Positions 63,744 through 64,000 of a DNA stretch of 64,000 nucleotides are shown here, piece by piece. The stretch is from Nocardia jejuensis NBRC 103114 (GTDB lineage: Bacteria > Actinomycetota > Actinomycetes > Mycobacteriales > Mycobacteriaceae): positions 124,001 through 188,000 of the forward strand of contig NZ_BDBU01000010.1 in the NCBI RefSeq assembly GCF_001613145.1, given 5' to 3'. Both the position numbers and the translations under genes were made by a program. Under the pieces are notes generated by a model. That model did not search any database and was not told where the DNA came from. It saw nothing but the letters and a program-made list of their open reading frames with translations. The number at the start of each line of letters is the position of its first letter. The stretch's first letter is position 1.

Positions 63744-64000
63744 ATGAGCTCAGACCGGTTGATTGCGGGGCGGTACCGGCTGACGGATCCGATCGGCACC
63801 GGTGCGATGGGAGTCGTGTGGCGGGCGACCGACGTACGCCTGCGCAGGACCGTGGCGGTCAAGCAGTTGCTGCTGGGTCCGGGTCTGACCCGGTCCCAGG
63901 CGATCGAGGCGAAGATGCGGGCCATGCGCGAGGGGCGCATCGCGGCGCGACTGCATCATCCCAACGCCGTCACCGTGTTCGACGTCGCCGAAGAGGACGG
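63744..64000 (+). CDS. Serine/threonine protein kinase, N-terminal part
   Basis: The frame begins at ATG 63744 behind AGGAGGGG and runs off the window. The visible 85 residues form the N-lobe of a Hanks-type kinase: RYRLTDPIGTGAMGVVWRA (glycine loop) and TVAVKQLL (ATP-anchoring lysine). The conserved Glu helix comes next (REGRIAARLHHPNAVTVFDV). As in other actinobacterial Pkn proteins, a transmembrane sensor part may follow outside the window. Confidence 0.9.
   Translation, partial: MSSDRLIAGRYRLTDPIGTGAMGVVWRATDVRLRRTVAVKQLLLGPGLTRSQAIEAKMRAMREGRIAARLHHPNAVTVFDVAEED

Overview
The window is GC-rich DNA from a mycolic-acid-bearing actinobacterium, most probably Nocardia or a close relative. 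This is inferred from gene content: two antigen-85-type mycolyltransferases, an EthA-type Baeyer-Villiger monooxygenase, a type II NADH dehydrogenase, an F420-type LLM oxidoreductase, DUF397/DUF5753 pairs, a PAC2 gene next to metH (an order I recall from mycobacteria), and a DUF2397/DUF2398/TIGR02680 cluster. No rRNA, tRNA, CRISPR array, insertion sequence or phage module was recognised.

Layout. 1-3.4 kb: a truncated secreted protein, ndh, a secreted beta-lactamase-like protein and a small ORF, all on the minus strand. 3.5-13 kb: recC-recB-recD, with a long acidic N-terminus on RecB and a 51-codon ORF bridging recB and recD. 13-18 kb: EthA-like monooxygenase, then a TetR gene divergent from an aldehyde dehydrogenase-SDR operon, with two 12-bp operator-like sites between them. 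18-25.5 kb: HAD phosphatase, PrmC-related methyltransferase (preceded by a ~20-bp tandem array), YdcF-like protein, a FolD paralogue lacking the cyclohydrolase lysine, an L,D-transpeptidase, an FchA/FTCD-C-type cyclohydrolase and an LLM oxidoreductase. 25.6-31 kb: a stressosome partner-switching operon (rsbR-rsbS-rsbT-PP2C-multidomain RsbU-STAS) behind a SigB/SigF-like promoter.

31-36 kb: MarR regulator, class I fumarase and two paralogous VanY-type D,D-carboxypeptidases, each with its own in-frame tandem repeats. 36-41 kb is accessory: a methyltransferase-like gene, an XRE/DUF5753-DUF397 pair, two translationally coupled small Cys-motif genes, a small membrane protein and a 1.3-kb gene-free stretch with a pentanucleotide array and a degenerate ~30-bp array. 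41-50 kb: a four-helix membrane protein and a three-gene Wadjet type II-like operon, jetA-jetB-jetC, with no jetD nuclease gene. 50-54 kb: two equal-length mycolyltransferases flanking a polytopic membrane protein. 54-59 kb: DUF2127 protein, XRE/TPR regulator divergent from a small recombinase-fold protein, and a single-chain adenylation-carrier-acyltransferase enzyme. 59-64 kb: PAC2 protein, cobalamin-dependent MetH and the start of a Ser/Thr kinase.

The strongest leads are the nuclease-less Wadjet-like operon, the apparent split of FolD activities between two separate genes, and the stressosome operon with its own SigB/SigF-like promoter. Several unrelated tandem-repeat arrays are also unexplained.
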